A stretch of DNA of 64,000 nucleotides from Corynebacterium ammoniagenes DSM 20306. Its GTDB lineage: Bacteria > Actinomycetota > Actinomycetes > Mycobacteriales > Mycobacteriaceae. Both the position numbers and the translations under genes were made by a program. The stretch is taken from contig NZ_CP009244.1 of NCBI RefSeq assembly GCF_001941425.1, positions 2,726,186-2,790,185 of the forward strand, in the 5' to 3' direction. The notes below the pieces were generated by a model. That model was not told the origin of the DNA. It was given only the letters and a program-made list of their open reading frames with translations, and made no database searches. Shown piece by piece: positions 17,045 to 26,136 of the stretch (position 1 is its first letter; each line of letters starts with the position of its first letter).

Positions 17045-17097
17045 AAATCCAGTCTCCTTATTTCACCACCGTGCGGCGCCGGAAGGAGACTGGATTT
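17045..17097. terminator. Bidirectional terminator between PucR and ABC ATPase genes
   Basis: AAATCCAGTCTCCTT (17045-17059) pairs perfectly with AAGGAGACTGGATTT (17083-17097) around a 23-base loop, between two convergent genes. The A/T ends give short T runs on both strands. Confidence 0.75.
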
Positions 17098-17113
17098 GAA
17101 TGTACCAAGCGCG

Positions 17114-17902
17114 CTACTGCAGCAGAGCACGGTCGGAGGTAGCACCCTTAATTTTGGCGAACTCCGACATGAGGTCTTGCACGGTTAGCTTCTTTTTATC
17201 TGCTTCTGAGGCTTCATAAATGATCATGCCGTCGTGCATCATAATCAGCCGGTTGCCCACCTGGATAGCTTGTGCCATATTGTGCGTGACCATCAAGGTG
17301 GTCAGGTTGCCCTGGGCAACAATGCGTTCGGTCAAAGTAGTAACCAGCTCCGCGCGCTGTGGGTCCAGCGCGGCGGTGTGCTCATCCAAGAGCATGACAT
17401 CGGGGTTGGTAAACCCAGCCATCAGCAGGCTCAGCGCTTGTCGCTGACCACCGGAGAGCAGGCCGACTTTCGAGCCTATGCGATCTTCGAGACCCAACTC
17501 CAATGTGGCTAGCTGTTCCCGGAAGAAGGAACGACGCTTGGAATTCAACCCCAAGGACAACCCACGCCTTTTGCCGCGCAGATACGCCAAGGATAGGTTT
17601 TCTTCAATGGTCAGGTTCGGTGCCGTTCCGGCCATGGGGTCTTGAAAGACGCGACCGACTACTTTGGCGCGTTTATGCTCCGGTTGTCGGGCGACATTTT
17701 TACCTTCGATGGAAATAGTGCCGGAATCCACGATCAGCCGGCCTGAGATCGAGTTGAGCAAAGTGGATTTGCCGGCGCCATTAGATCCGATCACCGTGAC
17801 GAAATCGCCGGGAGCAAGGTCGAGGGAGACATCGATAAGCGCCTTGCGTTCGTTTGCTGTGCCGGGGAAGAAGGTCTTGGAAATATTGTCGATTTTAAGC
17901 AT
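17114..17902 (-). CDS. ABC transporter ATP-binding protein (TrpZ-like)
   Basis: A 262-residue ABC ATPase. Walker A is GSNGAGKST near residue 40, the Q-loop follows as GRVFQDPMAGTAPNLT, the signature is LSGGQRQAL near 145, Walker B is VMLLDEHTAALDP, and the switch histidine lies in MVTHNMAQAIQVGNRLIMM. The MAGTAPNLTIEENLSLAYLRG segment is characteristic of the importer family that pairs with ABC_sub_bind lipoproteins (TrpXYZ type). Its ATG overlaps the end of the permease gene by eight bases, making it the last gene of a three-gene operon. Confidence 0.88.
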   Translation of the reverse strand: MLKIDNISKTFFPGTANERKALIDVSLDLAPGDFVTVIGSNGAGKSTLLNSISGRLIVDSGTISIEGKNVARQPEHKRAKVVGRVFQDPMAGTAPNLTIEENLSLAYLRGKRRGLSLGLNSKRRSFFREQLATLELGLEDRIGSKVGLLSGGQRQALSLLMAGFTNPDVMLLDEHTAALDPQRAELVTTLTERIVAQGNLTTLMVTHNMAQAIQVGNRLIMMHDGMIIYEASEADKKKLTVQDLMSEFAKIKGATSDRALLQ

Positions 17903-18770
17903 TGGCTACCTTCCTTCCAGCCACCTTCGGGGCCCTGCCCGTGAGCTTGGGCAACAAGAGTGCTGCGATAACAAGCACGGCGGTAATCAACTTCATGTCA
18001 TTCGGGTTCAAGCCGACTGTGAGCGCAACGTAGATGATCAGGCGATAGAGGATAGAGCCGAGGGCAACAGAGCCGACGACCAACCACAAACGACGCTGTG
18101 GAATCACCGCTTGGCCCACGATGACAGAAGCCAAGCCCACCAGGATAAGACCAACGCCCATGGAAATATCGGCGAAACCCTGGAACTGCGCAATGAGCGC
18201 GCCACACAGGCCGACCAAGCCGTTGGATAGCGCCAGAGTCAAAGTCTTGGTGAAGTCAGTGGAGACACCGAAGGAGGTAATCATCTGCTGATTATCACCG
18301 GTTGCACGCAGGGCCAAGCCTAAGTCGGTGGAGAGAAACCACACGATAAGCGCTACGAGTACAGCCGCGCCGACACCCAACATGCCCACGCCCACCCAGG
18401 TGCCCATGATGTTATCGAGTGGGGTAAACACGGAGTCTTGACTCAGCAGCGGAATATTCGCGCCGCCCATAATGCGCAGGTTGATAGACCACAGCCCAAT
18501 CATGGTCAAAATACCGGCGAGCAAGCCATCAATCTTGCCCTTGGTGTGTAGAAGTCCCGTGATAATGCCAGCGATGAATCCGGCAATAAAGCCCACGCCG
18601 GTGGCAAGGAACGGGTTGACTCCGTTGGTAATGAGCACGCCAGCGGCAGCAGCGCCGGTGGTAAAGCTGCCGTCGACGGTCAGGTCAGGAAAATCTAGAA
18701 CTCGGAAGGTGAGATAAACGCCTATGGCCATCACGGCGTAGAGGAGTCCGAGCTCAACCGCACCGATCAT
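17895..18770 (-). CDS. ABC transporter permease (TrpY-like)
   Basis: A 291-residue integral membrane protein of the branched-chain-type permease superfamily with about eight helices. Family-typical segments include YLTFRVLDFPDLTVDGSF at the N terminus, GLLHTKGKIDGLLAGILTMIGLWSINLRIMG, and the cytoplasmic coupling stretch LRATGDNQQMITSFGVSTD. It would form the membrane channel of the importer with the ATPase and lipoprotein encoded beside it. The start overlaps the stop of the lipoprotein gene (ATGA). Confidence 0.88.
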   Translation of the reverse strand: MIGAVELGLLYAVMAIGVYLTFRVLDFPDLTVDGSFTTGAAAAGVLITNGVNPFLATGVGFIAGFIAGIITGLLHTKGKIDGLLAGILTMIGLWSINLRIMGGANIPLLSQDSVFTPLDNIMGTWVGVGMLGVGAAVLVALIVWFLSTDLGLALRATGDNQQMITSFGVSTDFTKTLTLALSNGLVGLCGALIAQFQGFADISMGVGLILVGLASVIVGQAVIPQRRLWLVVGSVALGSILYRLIIYVALTVGLNPNDMKLITAVLVIAALLLPKLTGRAPKVAGRKVANA

Positions 18771-19774
18771 ACGGTCTCAGCTTCTTCCATAATCGCCTCT
18801 GGGATCTCAATACCCTGGGCCTCAGCTGCCTCTGGGTTGACCACGTAGGTAAATTCCTTCGCGCTTTCAACCGGCGTGGAGGCAGGGTCTTCACCATCTT
18901 GAAGGATGCGTAGCGCCATCTCACCGGTCTGGCGGCCGAGTTGTTCGTAGTCAATGCCCAAGGTTGCTGCCGCACCGCCTTCGACGGTGCCGGCCTCAGC
19001 GCCGATAACAGGAATCTGCTCGTCATTAGCCACGTTGATCAACGAGGAAATGCCGGAGACCACCATGTTGTCTGTGGGCACATAGAGCGCGTCGACATCG
19101 CCAAGCGCTTGCACTGCCTGCGGAATCTCTGTGACAGAGGTAACGGTCTGGCTGGTGACATCCATGTCGGACTCACCAGCCACAGACGTCAGCTCATCAA
19201 CTTGGACCTGGGAGTTGACCTCGCCCGAGGCATAGACCACACCAATGGTCTTGACATCCGGTACCAGCTCCTTGAGCAAATCCACCTGATCCTCAATCGG
19301 GGCGATATCAGAAGTACCGGTGACATTGGCACCTGGCGCGTCATTCGACTCCACCAGTTCCGCGGCTTCCGGGTCCGTGACGGCAGTAAATAGGAGAGGA
19401 GCGTCCTTAATGGACTGCGCCATGGCCTGCGCCGCTGGGGTGGCAATAGCCAAGTAGAGGTCATGATCGGCATTGGCCATTTGCTGGGCGATGGTCACCG
19501 CCGTTCCCTGCTCACCATTGGCGTTTTGTTCATCCCATTCCACGTCCACGCCGGCATCTTCAAACGCCGCTTTGAAACCCGCCGCACTGGCATCCAATGC
19601 TGGGTGCTGGACAAGTTGGTTGATGCCGATGGAGTAGCTATCGGCGCCGCCTTCACCATCAGCAGCGCTGTCGCCGCTTTCCGTTGAACAGCCCGCCAAC
19701 ACTAAAGCCGCTGCCGATACCGCGGCAAGCACCGCTTTACCGCGAGAAGGTGTAGAGAAACGAATGTGGGTCAT
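18767..19774 (-). CDS. ABC transporter substrate-binding lipoprotein (TrpX-like, ABC_sub_bind family)
   Basis: A 335-residue lipoprotein. A signal peptide with lipobox VLAGCS places the lipid anchor at about Cys29. The mature part follows the ABC_sub_bind family: SIGINQLVQHPALDASAAGFKAAFEDAGV, QQMANADHDLYLAIATPAAQAM, LFTAVTDPEAAELV, ANVTGTSDIAPIEDQVDLLKELVP, and GIDYEQLGRQTGEMALRIL. Members near aromatic amino-acid genes in Gram-positive bacteria are assigned as tryptophan/tyrosine importers. Here the operon lies between the aromatic aminotransferase operon and the trp operon, which supports an aromatic amino acid or derivative as ligand; this is inference. AAGGAAG precedes the ATG. Confidence 0.87.
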   Translation of the reverse strand: MTHIRFSTPSRGKAVLAAVSAAALVLAGCSTESGDSAADGEGGADSYSIGINQLVQHPALDASAAGFKAAFEDAGVDVEWDEQNANGEQGTAVTIAQQMANADHDLYLAIATPAAQAMAQSIKDAPLLFTAVTDPEAAELVESNDAPGANVTGTSDIAPIEDQVDLLKELVPDVKTIGVVYASGEVNSQVQVDELTSVAGESDMDVTSQTVTSVTEIPQAVQALGDVDALYVPTDNMVVSGISSLINVANDEQIPVIGAEAGTVEGGAAATLGIDYEQLGRQTGEMALRILQDGEDPASTPVESAKEFTYVVNPEAAEAQGIEIPEAIMEEAETV

Positions 19775-20358
19775 GTGAGAGCTTCCTTATGCGTCGAAGG
19801 GAGGTCACAGAGAAATGTTCACCATGCAAGATTTACTGAAACCACGTGAAACAATTCCCTATGCAAAATCAGTAAGGTAGTTCTAAACCTAGCGGTTAAG
19901 CAGGGGTTTCAATACAGATTCCGCAAAGTATTTACACACCACGACGGGCCCAATACACCCATTGCGTAATGCAAGTCACATAACACGCAGCTCATAGCTA
20001 TGTCACTGTTTTATTCACGAACCACATTAACTGTCTTAATGGTCGGTAAGTTACCGTAAACCCAACCCCAACCGGGGGTATTTTAGCTGTGAGAGCTAGC
20101 ACCACTCACCGAGAACTAGGGCATTGCAGATTTAGGTTTCGCACCGGCATTTGGTGTACGTCCCGAGAATCAACTGGGCAGGGGAGTTGTCTACTGGATT
20201 GCGTCAGCCAAGCGTCCTCCCAAACGCTCCAGTGTGTCGGTGTTCAGAGATCTGCTCTATAGCACTATTCCCGTTACGGTGAAAACGCCACAAACTCTCC
20301 TGACACTGGACGACATCGATATCAGTTCGCCATATGGCCAGACAAGAAAGGGACAAGC
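19775..20358. other. Long divergent intergenic region
   Basis: About 580 bases between the importer operon and the CPBP protease gene. It contains a short imperfect palindrome TTGCGTAATGCAA and, just before the protease gene, an 80-codon frame open from 20120 to its stop at 20360-20362 without an ATG or ribosome site. I see no gene I can support and no T-box-like structure. Confidence 0.5.
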
Positions 20359-21075
20359 GTGAATCAAGACACCGTAAATTATGCCGGTTTTACTCCGCGC
20401 CCATCTCGATCCCACCTCGCGTGGGCTATCGCAATCATGGCAGCGGTCTTACTGGGAGCAGCTATCTTTGGATTGATCTTTGGTTATGTAGCTAAATCCA
20501 CCGGCGGTCCAGCTTCGGATTTGATCACACTAGGCACAGTTGGCGGTGCAGCTATTGCTGGCTGCGCTGTTCTATATTTCGGTTTTGTCCGTCGTTGCAG
20601 GTGGGGCTGGAAAGAGTTGGGTTTTGTTCGTCCTACTCATTCGCTCTGGCATTTAATTTGGTGGATCCCTGCCACGGTTGCAGCCGGCGGTATCGGTGCA
20701 ATGCTCATTGGCACGGCAATGGGCCTGAGCCCAAACGGCGACAGCACGGAGAGTGCTGGTCTTAGTCTGGGCATCGCTGCGCGCGTGGTAATTCTCCTTG
20801 GCACGGTGGTCCTTGTGCCGCTTATCGAAGAAATTGCTTTCCGGCGCGTGTTAATGGATTGGCTTGATACGCGATTTCCTACTCGGGCTGCAGCGGTAGC
20901 CACGACGGTTATTTTTACCGTCATGCACTTTTCACCAGTCATGATGGTCTACGTTATATTTCTGGGCACCTCTTTGATTCTTGCACGGCTATGGTTCCAA
21001 AGCTTGTGGGGATCTTTTCTTGTTCACGCTGCAAATAATGCGCTCGTCACGGGAATTGCCTTGTTAGCACTGTAA
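20359..21075 (+). CDS. CPBP-family intramembrane metalloprotease (Abi)
   Basis: A 238-residue membrane protein with about seven helices. The three CPBP motifs are visible: EEIAFRRVL (the EExxxR glutamates, about residue 155), a conserved histidine in VMHFSP (FxxxH-like), and a C-terminal HAANNA. Family members are intramembrane proteases related to Rce1 and are sometimes tied to bacteriocin immunity. The function here is unknown; nearby genes give no hint. The start is a GTG with AAAGGGA upstream. The following region to trpE carries the trp leader. Confidence 0.85.
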   Translation: MNQDTVNYAGFTPRPSRSHLAWAIAIMAAVLLGAAIFGLIFGYVAKSTGGPASDLITLGTVGGAAIAGCAVLYFGFVRRCRWGWKELGFVRPTHSLWHLIWWIPATVAAGGIGAMLIGTAMGLSPNGDSTESAGLSLGIAARVVILLGTVVLVPLIEEIAFRRVLMDWLDTRFPTRAAAVATTVIFTVMHFSPVMMVYVIFLGTSLILARLWFQSLWGSFLVHAANNALVTGIALLAL

Positions 21076-21160
21076 TTTTCAAAAGACCCTTAGTGGTTGA
21101 ACTCGGCATCAAGAATTAAATTCGGGATCCAGATCCCATTTGTTGGAAGGTAGTGCTACA

Positions 21161-21214
21161 GTGTTCCTCATGAAGAACTTAAGTCCCCTGAACAACTGGT
21201 GGTGGCGCGCGTAA
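21161..21214 (+). CDS. trpL: trp operon leader peptide with three consecutive Trp codons
   Basis: A 14-17 codon reading frame ending NNWWWRA. The Trp codons are at 21197-21205 and the stop at 21212-21214. GGAAGG (21145-21150) lies about ten bases before an in-frame GTG at 21161; the ATG at 21170 is an alternative start. Ribosome stalling at the tryptophan codons would set the fate of the attenuator downstream. Confidence 0.88.
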   Translation: MFLMKNLSPLNNWWWRA

Positions 21215-21216
21215 AC

Positions 21217-21288
21217 CGCGGGCCTTCTTAAGCTTCTTTCATTCAAGCTTTTCCCAGAACAACGGCTCGCAGTGTTGCGGGCCTTTTT
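21217..21288 (+). promoter_or_regulatory. trp attenuator (antiterminator/terminator switch)
   Basis: GCGGGCC occurs twice, at 21218-21224 just after the leader stop codon and at 21277-21283. Both copies can pair with GGCTCGC at 21264-21270 (one wobble). The 3' pairing gives a GC stem followed by TTTTT (21284-21288), an intrinsic terminator; the 5' pairing removes it. When the ribosome stalls at the Trp codons the 5' copy is free and antitermination results; when it reaches the stop codon it covers that copy and the terminator forms. A further AAGCTT inverted repeat lies between. Confidence 0.85.
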
Positions 21289-21390
21289 GTTGTCTTCATG
21301 GGACAACTAACCGGCGTAGACCGCGGCACTGAAGAGTTAATAACAATCCTTAACCTTTAAAAACACAGTCGCGAAAGACAGATAAACGCT

Positions 21391-22908
21391 ATGACCGGAT
21401 TTCATACCGCATCACGGCAGCTGCCGTACATCACCGATGCAGCCGCACTCTTTGATGCTCTAGCAACCAAACATGATTCAATGCTGCTGGAATCAGCAGA
21501 TATTGAATCCAAGAAGAACGTGCAGTGCCTGGCCGTTGTAGATGCGGCTCTCAAAGTCACCTGCCACGGCCAACGCGTCGTAACCACGGTGCTCTCTGAC
21601 ACCGGGGAAGCCATGCTTCGACGCCTTGAAGAGCAGTTAGCCGAATTCGTCGTCGCGCCAGGGGAGTTCGAATTTTCTCCTTCCACCGACAGTGACGAAC
21701 GACGTCGCCTGAAAGCCATTTCTAATGCCGAGGTGCTGCGCAAGCTTCAGCTTGATGCAGGCTACTCACACGAAATGCTTCCTTTCCTAGGCGGCGGCTT
21801 TGCTTATGACTATCTTGATACTTTTGAGGTTCTGCCGAAGGTGAGCGAGGGCGAAAACGACTACCCAGATTACGAGTTTGTTGTCGCCCAGACCCTGCTG
21901 CATGTAGACCACCTCAACCACGAGATTGTGCTGCACGGGGTAGACGTCGATGAATCGGAGCTGCATGCCCGCCTCGACGCACACCTTGCTAAGGCACAAG
22001 CGCTAGCCAATACTTCCACCAAGGCGGCCTCTGAAACCAGCACGGATGCCAAGTCCGTCACGGTTACCGCGGATATCTTGGACAAGGACTTCCGCAAGCA
22101 CGTGGTGGAACTGCAAAACAACATCTACGAGGGCGATATTTACCAGGTTGTCCCGGCACGTTCTTTCAGCATGGAGTGCCCGGATGCCTTCGCGGCGTAC
22201 CGCAAGCTGCGGGAGACTAACCCGTCTCCGTATATGTTTTATATCCGCGGTGCCGATTATGAGCTCATCGGCGCATCGCCAGAATCCAACCTGAAATTTG
22301 ATGCTGATACACGCCAAGTGCAGCTCTATCCCATCGCTGGTACGCGACCACGTGGTGCAACGCATGAATTAGATATCCGCAATGAGTTGGATATGCGGAC
22401 CGATACCAAGGAAGTCGCCGAGCACACCATGCTGGTGGATCTCGCGCGCAATGACTTAGCCCGCGTCGCAGTTCCGGGCACCCGCCGTGTTGCAGACCTG
22501 TTGCAGGTAGACCGGTACTCCCGCGTCATGCACTTGGTCTCCCGCGTGGTAGCGGAGCTACACCCAGACTTTGACGCAATCGATGCTTACCGCGCGTGTA
22601 TGAATATGGGCACGCTCACCGGTGCGCCGAAGCTACGCGCGATGGAGCTGGTGCGCAATACCGAGAAAAAGCGCCGCGGCTCCTACGGCGGGGCAGTGGG
22701 GTATCTGCGCGGGGATGGCTCCATGGATAACTGCATTGTCATCCGTTCCGCGTACATCAAAAACAACACAGCGATTGTGCAGGCCGGCGCGGGCGTGGTC
22801 CGCGATTCTGTCCCACAGTCTGAAGCCGATGAAACTTTACACAAGGCATACGCGGTATTGCACGCGATTGCCGCCGCCGACAACGCCACCCTGGAGGTCA
22901 TCCGATGA
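21391..22908 (+). CDS. trpE: Anthranilate synthase component I
   Basis: A 505-residue chorismate-using enzyme. It joins chorismate and ammonia (from TrpG) to give anthranilate. The N-terminal LLESADIE at about residue 31 is the tryptophan feedback site (LLES element). The catalytic C-terminal domain has FRKHVVELQNNIYEGDIYQVVPAR, GASPESNLKF, YPIAGTRPRG, DLARNDLARV and GTLTGAPKLRAMEL. First structural gene behind the attenuator. Its stop overlaps the trpG start (ATGA), so the two subunits are coupled. Confidence 0.97.
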   Translation: MTGFHTASRQLPYITDAAALFDALATKHDSMLLESADIESKKNVQCLAVVDAALKVTCHGQRVVTTVLSDTGEAMLRRLEEQLAEFVVAPGEFEFSPSTDSDERRRLKAISNAEVLRKLQLDAGYSHEMLPFLGGGFAYDYLDTFEVLPKVSEGENDYPDYEFVVAQTLLHVDHLNHEIVLHGVDVDESELHARLDAHLAKAQALANTSTKAASETSTDAKSVTVTADILDKDFRKHVVELQNNIYEGDIYQVVPARSFSMECPDAFAAYRKLRETNPSPYMFYIRGADYELIGASPESNLKFDADTRQVQLYPIAGTRPRGATHELDIRNELDMRTDTKEVAEHTMLVDLARNDLARVAVPGTRRVADLLQVDRYSRVMHLVSRVVAELHPDFDAIDAYRACMNMGTLTGAPKLRAMELVRNTEKKRRGSYGGAVGYLRGDGSMDNCIVIRSAYIKNNTAIVQAGAGVVRDSVPQSEADETLHKAYAVLHAIAAADNATLEVIR

Positions 22909-23549
22909 GCAAGCACAAAGTCGTGCTCTTAGATAATCACGATTCTTTCGTCTACAACTTAGTTGATGCTCTCACCGGCTATGACACCGTAGTTATGCGC
23001 AATACCGTAACAGTGACGGAAATCCTAGATCAGCAGCCAGACCTAATTGTGCTCTCCCCGGGCCCGGGTCACCCAACCGATGCCGGTTGCATGATGGAAC
23101 TCATTGAGACCGTCTTAGGCAAGATTCCTATCTTAGGCATCTGCCTCGGGTTCCAAGCATTGCTAGAACACCACGGTGGGAAAGTGGCCCCCTGCGGTCC
23201 AGTGCACGGCTCGACGGACACGATGTTTCTTACCCAGCTCGGTGCCAAGCACCCTGCATTTGAAGGTTTGACCACCGATGTGGAACCGGATCAGCCCAAC
23301 TATGTGGGCACGCACCTTCCGATTGCACGCTATCACTCTCTCGGCTGCGTGAATCTCCCAGATAGCCTGCAGGCACTTGGCTTTATCGATGACATTGTCA
23401 TGGCAGCGGAGACTGAAGACGGCATGGCTTTGGGTCTGCAATTCCACCCGGAATCCGTGCTGACCCCGTCGGGCCCCATCATCCTGGAACGATGCATCGA
23501 CAAGCTAGCGCATTCCCGGCCCTCGGAAACTTCGGCACTGAACGCCTAA
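22905..23549 (+). CDS. trpG: Anthranilate synthase component II, glutamine amidotransferase
   Basis: A 214-residue class I glutamine amidotransferase that supplies ammonia to TrpE. It shows DNHDSFVYNLVDAL at the N terminus, LSPGPGHPTDAG, the nucleophile elbow GICLGFQ (cysteine about residue 79), and the His-Glu pair in FHPESVLTPSG near 180. It overlaps trpE by four bases. An 89-base gap separates it from trpD. Confidence 0.96.
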   Translation: MSKHKVVLLDNHDSFVYNLVDALTGYDTVVMRNTVTVTEILDQQPDLIVLSPGPGHPTDAGCMMELIETVLGKIPILGICLGFQALLEHHGGKVAPCGPVHGSTDTMFLTQLGAKHPAFEGLTTDVEPDQPNYVGTHLPIARYHSLGCVNLPDSLQALGFIDDIVMAAETEDGMALGLQFHPESVLTPSGPIILERCIDKLAHSRPSETSALNA

Positions 23550-23638
23550 TTTCACATGCTGCACAGACAGTGGTTGCCGCACGTTAAACCGCATTTATTA
23601 CAATATCTATAACAATCTAGAAAGGACGTCCACAGCTC

Positions 23639-24658
23639 ATGGCAGCACCCATTAACACTTTGATGAAGTTCCTGGACAATCACGAACCCACGGTGGAAGA
23701 GGCCTACGAGGTCTTTTACCCACTGACCAACGGTGAGTATGACGATATCCATATCGCCGCTTTGCTGGCGACCATCCGCACGCGCGGGGAAACCTTCGCC
23801 GATCTCGCTGGCGCAGCCAAGGCCTTTATCAATGCTTCGCGTCCTTTTCCCATTACTGGCGCAGGCATCCTAGACTCCGCCGGCACCGGTGGTGACGGCA
23901 CCAACACCATCAATATCTCCACCGGCGCCTCTCTTCTGGTCGGCGCTGGGGGAGCGAAGGTTATCAAATGTGGCAACCGTTCGGTCTCTTCTAAATCCGG
24001 TTCCGCGGACGCGCTCGAAGCACTTAATATCCCCTTGGACTTGGACGTCAACCGCGCGGTGCGTCAGTTCGAGGAATCTGGGTTTACCTTCCTGTACGCA
24101 CCCGCCTACCACCCAGCCGTCGCGCACGTGATGCCAGTGCGCCGTGCCATCAAGGTGCCGACCATCTTCAACTCGCTGGGTCCTATCTTGTCGCCTGCGC
24201 GCCCAGAATTTCAGATTATGGGCGTCGCAAACCCGAAGATGGGCCGCACCATCGCGGAGGTCTTCAAGGAGCTGGGTCGCGGTCGCGCCATCGTCATGCA
24301 TGGCGCCGGCACCGATGAAATCGCCGTCCACGGACCTACCCAGGTGTGGGAATTGCGCGATGGTGATATCCACGAATACACCGTCACCCCAGAAGACTTC
24401 GGTGTTTCCACCCACCAGCTCTCTGACCTCACGGGTGGCGACGGCAAAGAAAACGCCGAGCACCTGCGCCGCATCTTTGACAATTCTGCACCCGCGGCAC
24501 ACCGCGATGCCATCGCGGCCAATGCCGGCGCAATGTTCTACCTGACTGGTAAAGCAGATAGCTTTAAAGAAGGCACGGATAAGGCTTTGGGCTTGCTTGC
24601 CGATGGCACCGTGAAAGATTGGTTACAGCGCCACGAGGAGGCCAATTATGCCAAATAA
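23639..24658 (+). CDS. trpD: Anthranilate phosphoribosyltransferase
   Basis: A 339-residue enzyme that adds phosphoribose from PRPP to anthranilate. The PRPP loop GTGGDGTNTINIST is at about residue 81, followed by KCGNRSVSSKSGSADALEAL and the FNSLGPILSPARP region. The N terminus is the usual helical bundle. AAAGGAC lies ahead of the ATG. The last eleven bases overlap trpCF. Confidence 0.96.
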   Translation: MAAPINTLMKFLDNHEPTVEEAYEVFYPLTNGEYDDIHIAALLATIRTRGETFADLAGAAKAFINASRPFPITGAGILDSAGTGGDGTNTINISTGASLLVGAGGAKVIKCGNRSVSSKSGSADALEALNIPLDLDVNRAVRQFEESGFTFLYAPAYHPAVAHVMPVRRAIKVPTIFNSLGPILSPARPEFQIMGVANPKMGRTIAEVFKELGRGRAIVMHGAGTDEIAVHGPTQVWELRDGDIHEYTVTPEDFGVSTHQLSDLTGGDGKENAEHLRRIFDNSAPAAHRDAIAANAGAMFYLTGKADSFKEGTDKALGLLADGTVKDWLQRHEEANYAK

Positions 24659-26123
24659 TCATCCACTACCCACGGTGTTGGAAGGAATTGTTGACAACCG
24701 TCGCACGCATCTCGGCGACATCGCCAAGCGAATTGCGCACGTCGATGTCCGCAACCTGCCACGCTCAACCCGCTCGCTTTATGACAACCTGCATGGTGCT
24801 ACCAATGCCTTCATCATGGAGTGCAAGTCTTCTTCTCCCTCCTTGGGGCTGATTCGTGAGCACTATGAGCCTGGTGCCATCGCGCGTATTTACTCCCGTT
24901 ATGCCGCGGGCATTTCCGTGCTGTGCGAACCCGATAAATTTGGCGGGGATTATGACCATCTGCAAACTGTGTCTTTATCCTCGCACCTTCCGGTGCTGTG
25001 CAAGGACTTCATCGTTGATGAGGTGCAAATCCACGCCGCGCGCTACTACGGCGCCGATGCCATTTTGCTGATGCTGTCCGTCTTAGATGATGAGGAATAC
25101 ACCCGCCTGCAAGATGAGGCACACCGCCTGGGTCTGGATGTGCTCACCGAGGTTATTGACGCGGAAGAAGTAGAGCGTGCGATTCGTCTCGGCGCTAATA
25201 TTTTCGGCATCAACCACCGCAACCTCCACGATCTCAGTATTGATTTGACGCGCTCGAAGACCCTGGCAGCATTGCTGCCCGAAGGCGCCGTGGTCGTTTC
25301 CGAGTCTGGCATTCGCGATAACAAGACCGTCCGCGCGCTCGGTGGTCATTCCAACGCGTTCTTAGTGGGATCGCAATTGACCTCCACGCCGGATATTGAT
25401 GAAGCTGCCCGCCAATTGGTCTATGGCCACAACAAGGTCTGTGGGCTGACCACGTGGTCCGCCGCCCAAACTGCCCGCGCGGCTGGCGCAGTCTATGGCG
25501 GCCTTGTCTTTGAAGAGGCTTCTCCGCGCAATGTTTCACGTGAAACCGCAGAGGACATTATCGCTCATGAGCCTGACCTAGACTACGTTGCCGTCTCCCG
25601 CCGAACGGAGGGCTGGGCGGACTTGGCTACCATCAAGGGTATTACGGCACTGCAGCTGCATGCTCCTTACCAAGGCAGCATCGAGGCAGAACTGGATTAT
25701 GTCCACTCCGTCATCCAAGAGGTTAAAGACGCTGGCATTACCATCGCGGCTACCAAAGATGAAGACCTCGACTTTGGCGCAGAGCAGGAGAGAGGTCTGC
25801 ACATCTGGCGCGCCGTGTCTATGAGCCAGGAAGATGGCCCGGCTCTGGCCCAAGCTCTGATTAAGGAAAAGGTCATCGATCGCGTCGTCTTAGACTCCGG
25901 CGACGGCGGCACCGGCACCAGCTTTGACTGGTCCACGATTCCTTCCGAGGTTCTGGATTCCGCTTTGTTGGCTGGCGGCATTGGCCCGCACAATATCGCG
26001 GAAGCGCTTAAAATTGGCACCGTTGGCGTGGATCTGAATTCCGGACTGGAGACAGAAAAGGGCACGAAAGACTCCGGCCTGATCGCTCGCGCATTTGCCA
26101 CCATTCGATATTTTCATGCTTAA
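24648..26123 (+). CDS. trpCF: Bifunctional indole-3-glycerol-phosphate synthase / phosphoribosylanthranilate isomerase
   Basis: A 491-residue fusion catalysing the isomerisation of phosphoribosylanthranilate and the closure of the indole ring. The TrpC half (about 1-255) has [43 protein letters not shown] and the VSESGIRD phosphate site. The TrpF half (about 258-491) starts at [18 protein letters not shown] and ends with [27 protein letters not shown] and GVDLNSGLE. The fused form is usual in corynebacteria and enterobacteria. A complete parS core lies in the TrpF half. Confidence 0.96.
   Translation: MPNNHPLPTVLEGIVDNRRTHLGDIAKRIAHVDVRNLPRSTRSLYDNLHGATNAFIMECKSSSPSLGLIREHYEPGAIARIYSRYAAGISVLCEPDKFGGDYDHLQTVSLSSHLPVLCKDFIVDEVQIHAARYYGADAILLMLSVLDDEEYTRLQDEAHRLGLDVLTEVIDAEEVERAIRLGANIFGINHRNLHDLSIDLTRSKTLAALLPEGAVVVSESGIRDNKTVRALGGHSNAFLVGSQLTSTPDIDEAARQLVYGHNKVCGLTTWSAAQTARAAGAVYGGLVFEEASPRNVSRETAEDIIAHEPDLDYVAVSRRTEGWADLATIKGITALQLHAPYQGSIEAELDYVHSVIQEVKDAGITIAATKDEDLDFGAEQERGLHIWRAVSMSQEDGPALAQALIKEKVIDRVVLDSGDGGTGTSFDWSTIPSEVLDSALLAGGIGPHNIAEALKIGTVGVDLNSGLETEKGTKDSGLIARAFATIRYFHA
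25532..25547. other. parS site 3
   Basis: TGTTTCACGTGAAACC has the complete 14-bp core and lies inside the TrpF half of trpCF, where it encodes VSRET. Confidence 0.85.
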
Positions 26124-26136
26124 GGACAATCCACAT

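Noticed and set aside
19838..19853. An apparent parS at GAAACCACGTGAAACA
   Set aside because: Only the right half matches; the left half is unrelated, so it is not counted as a site.
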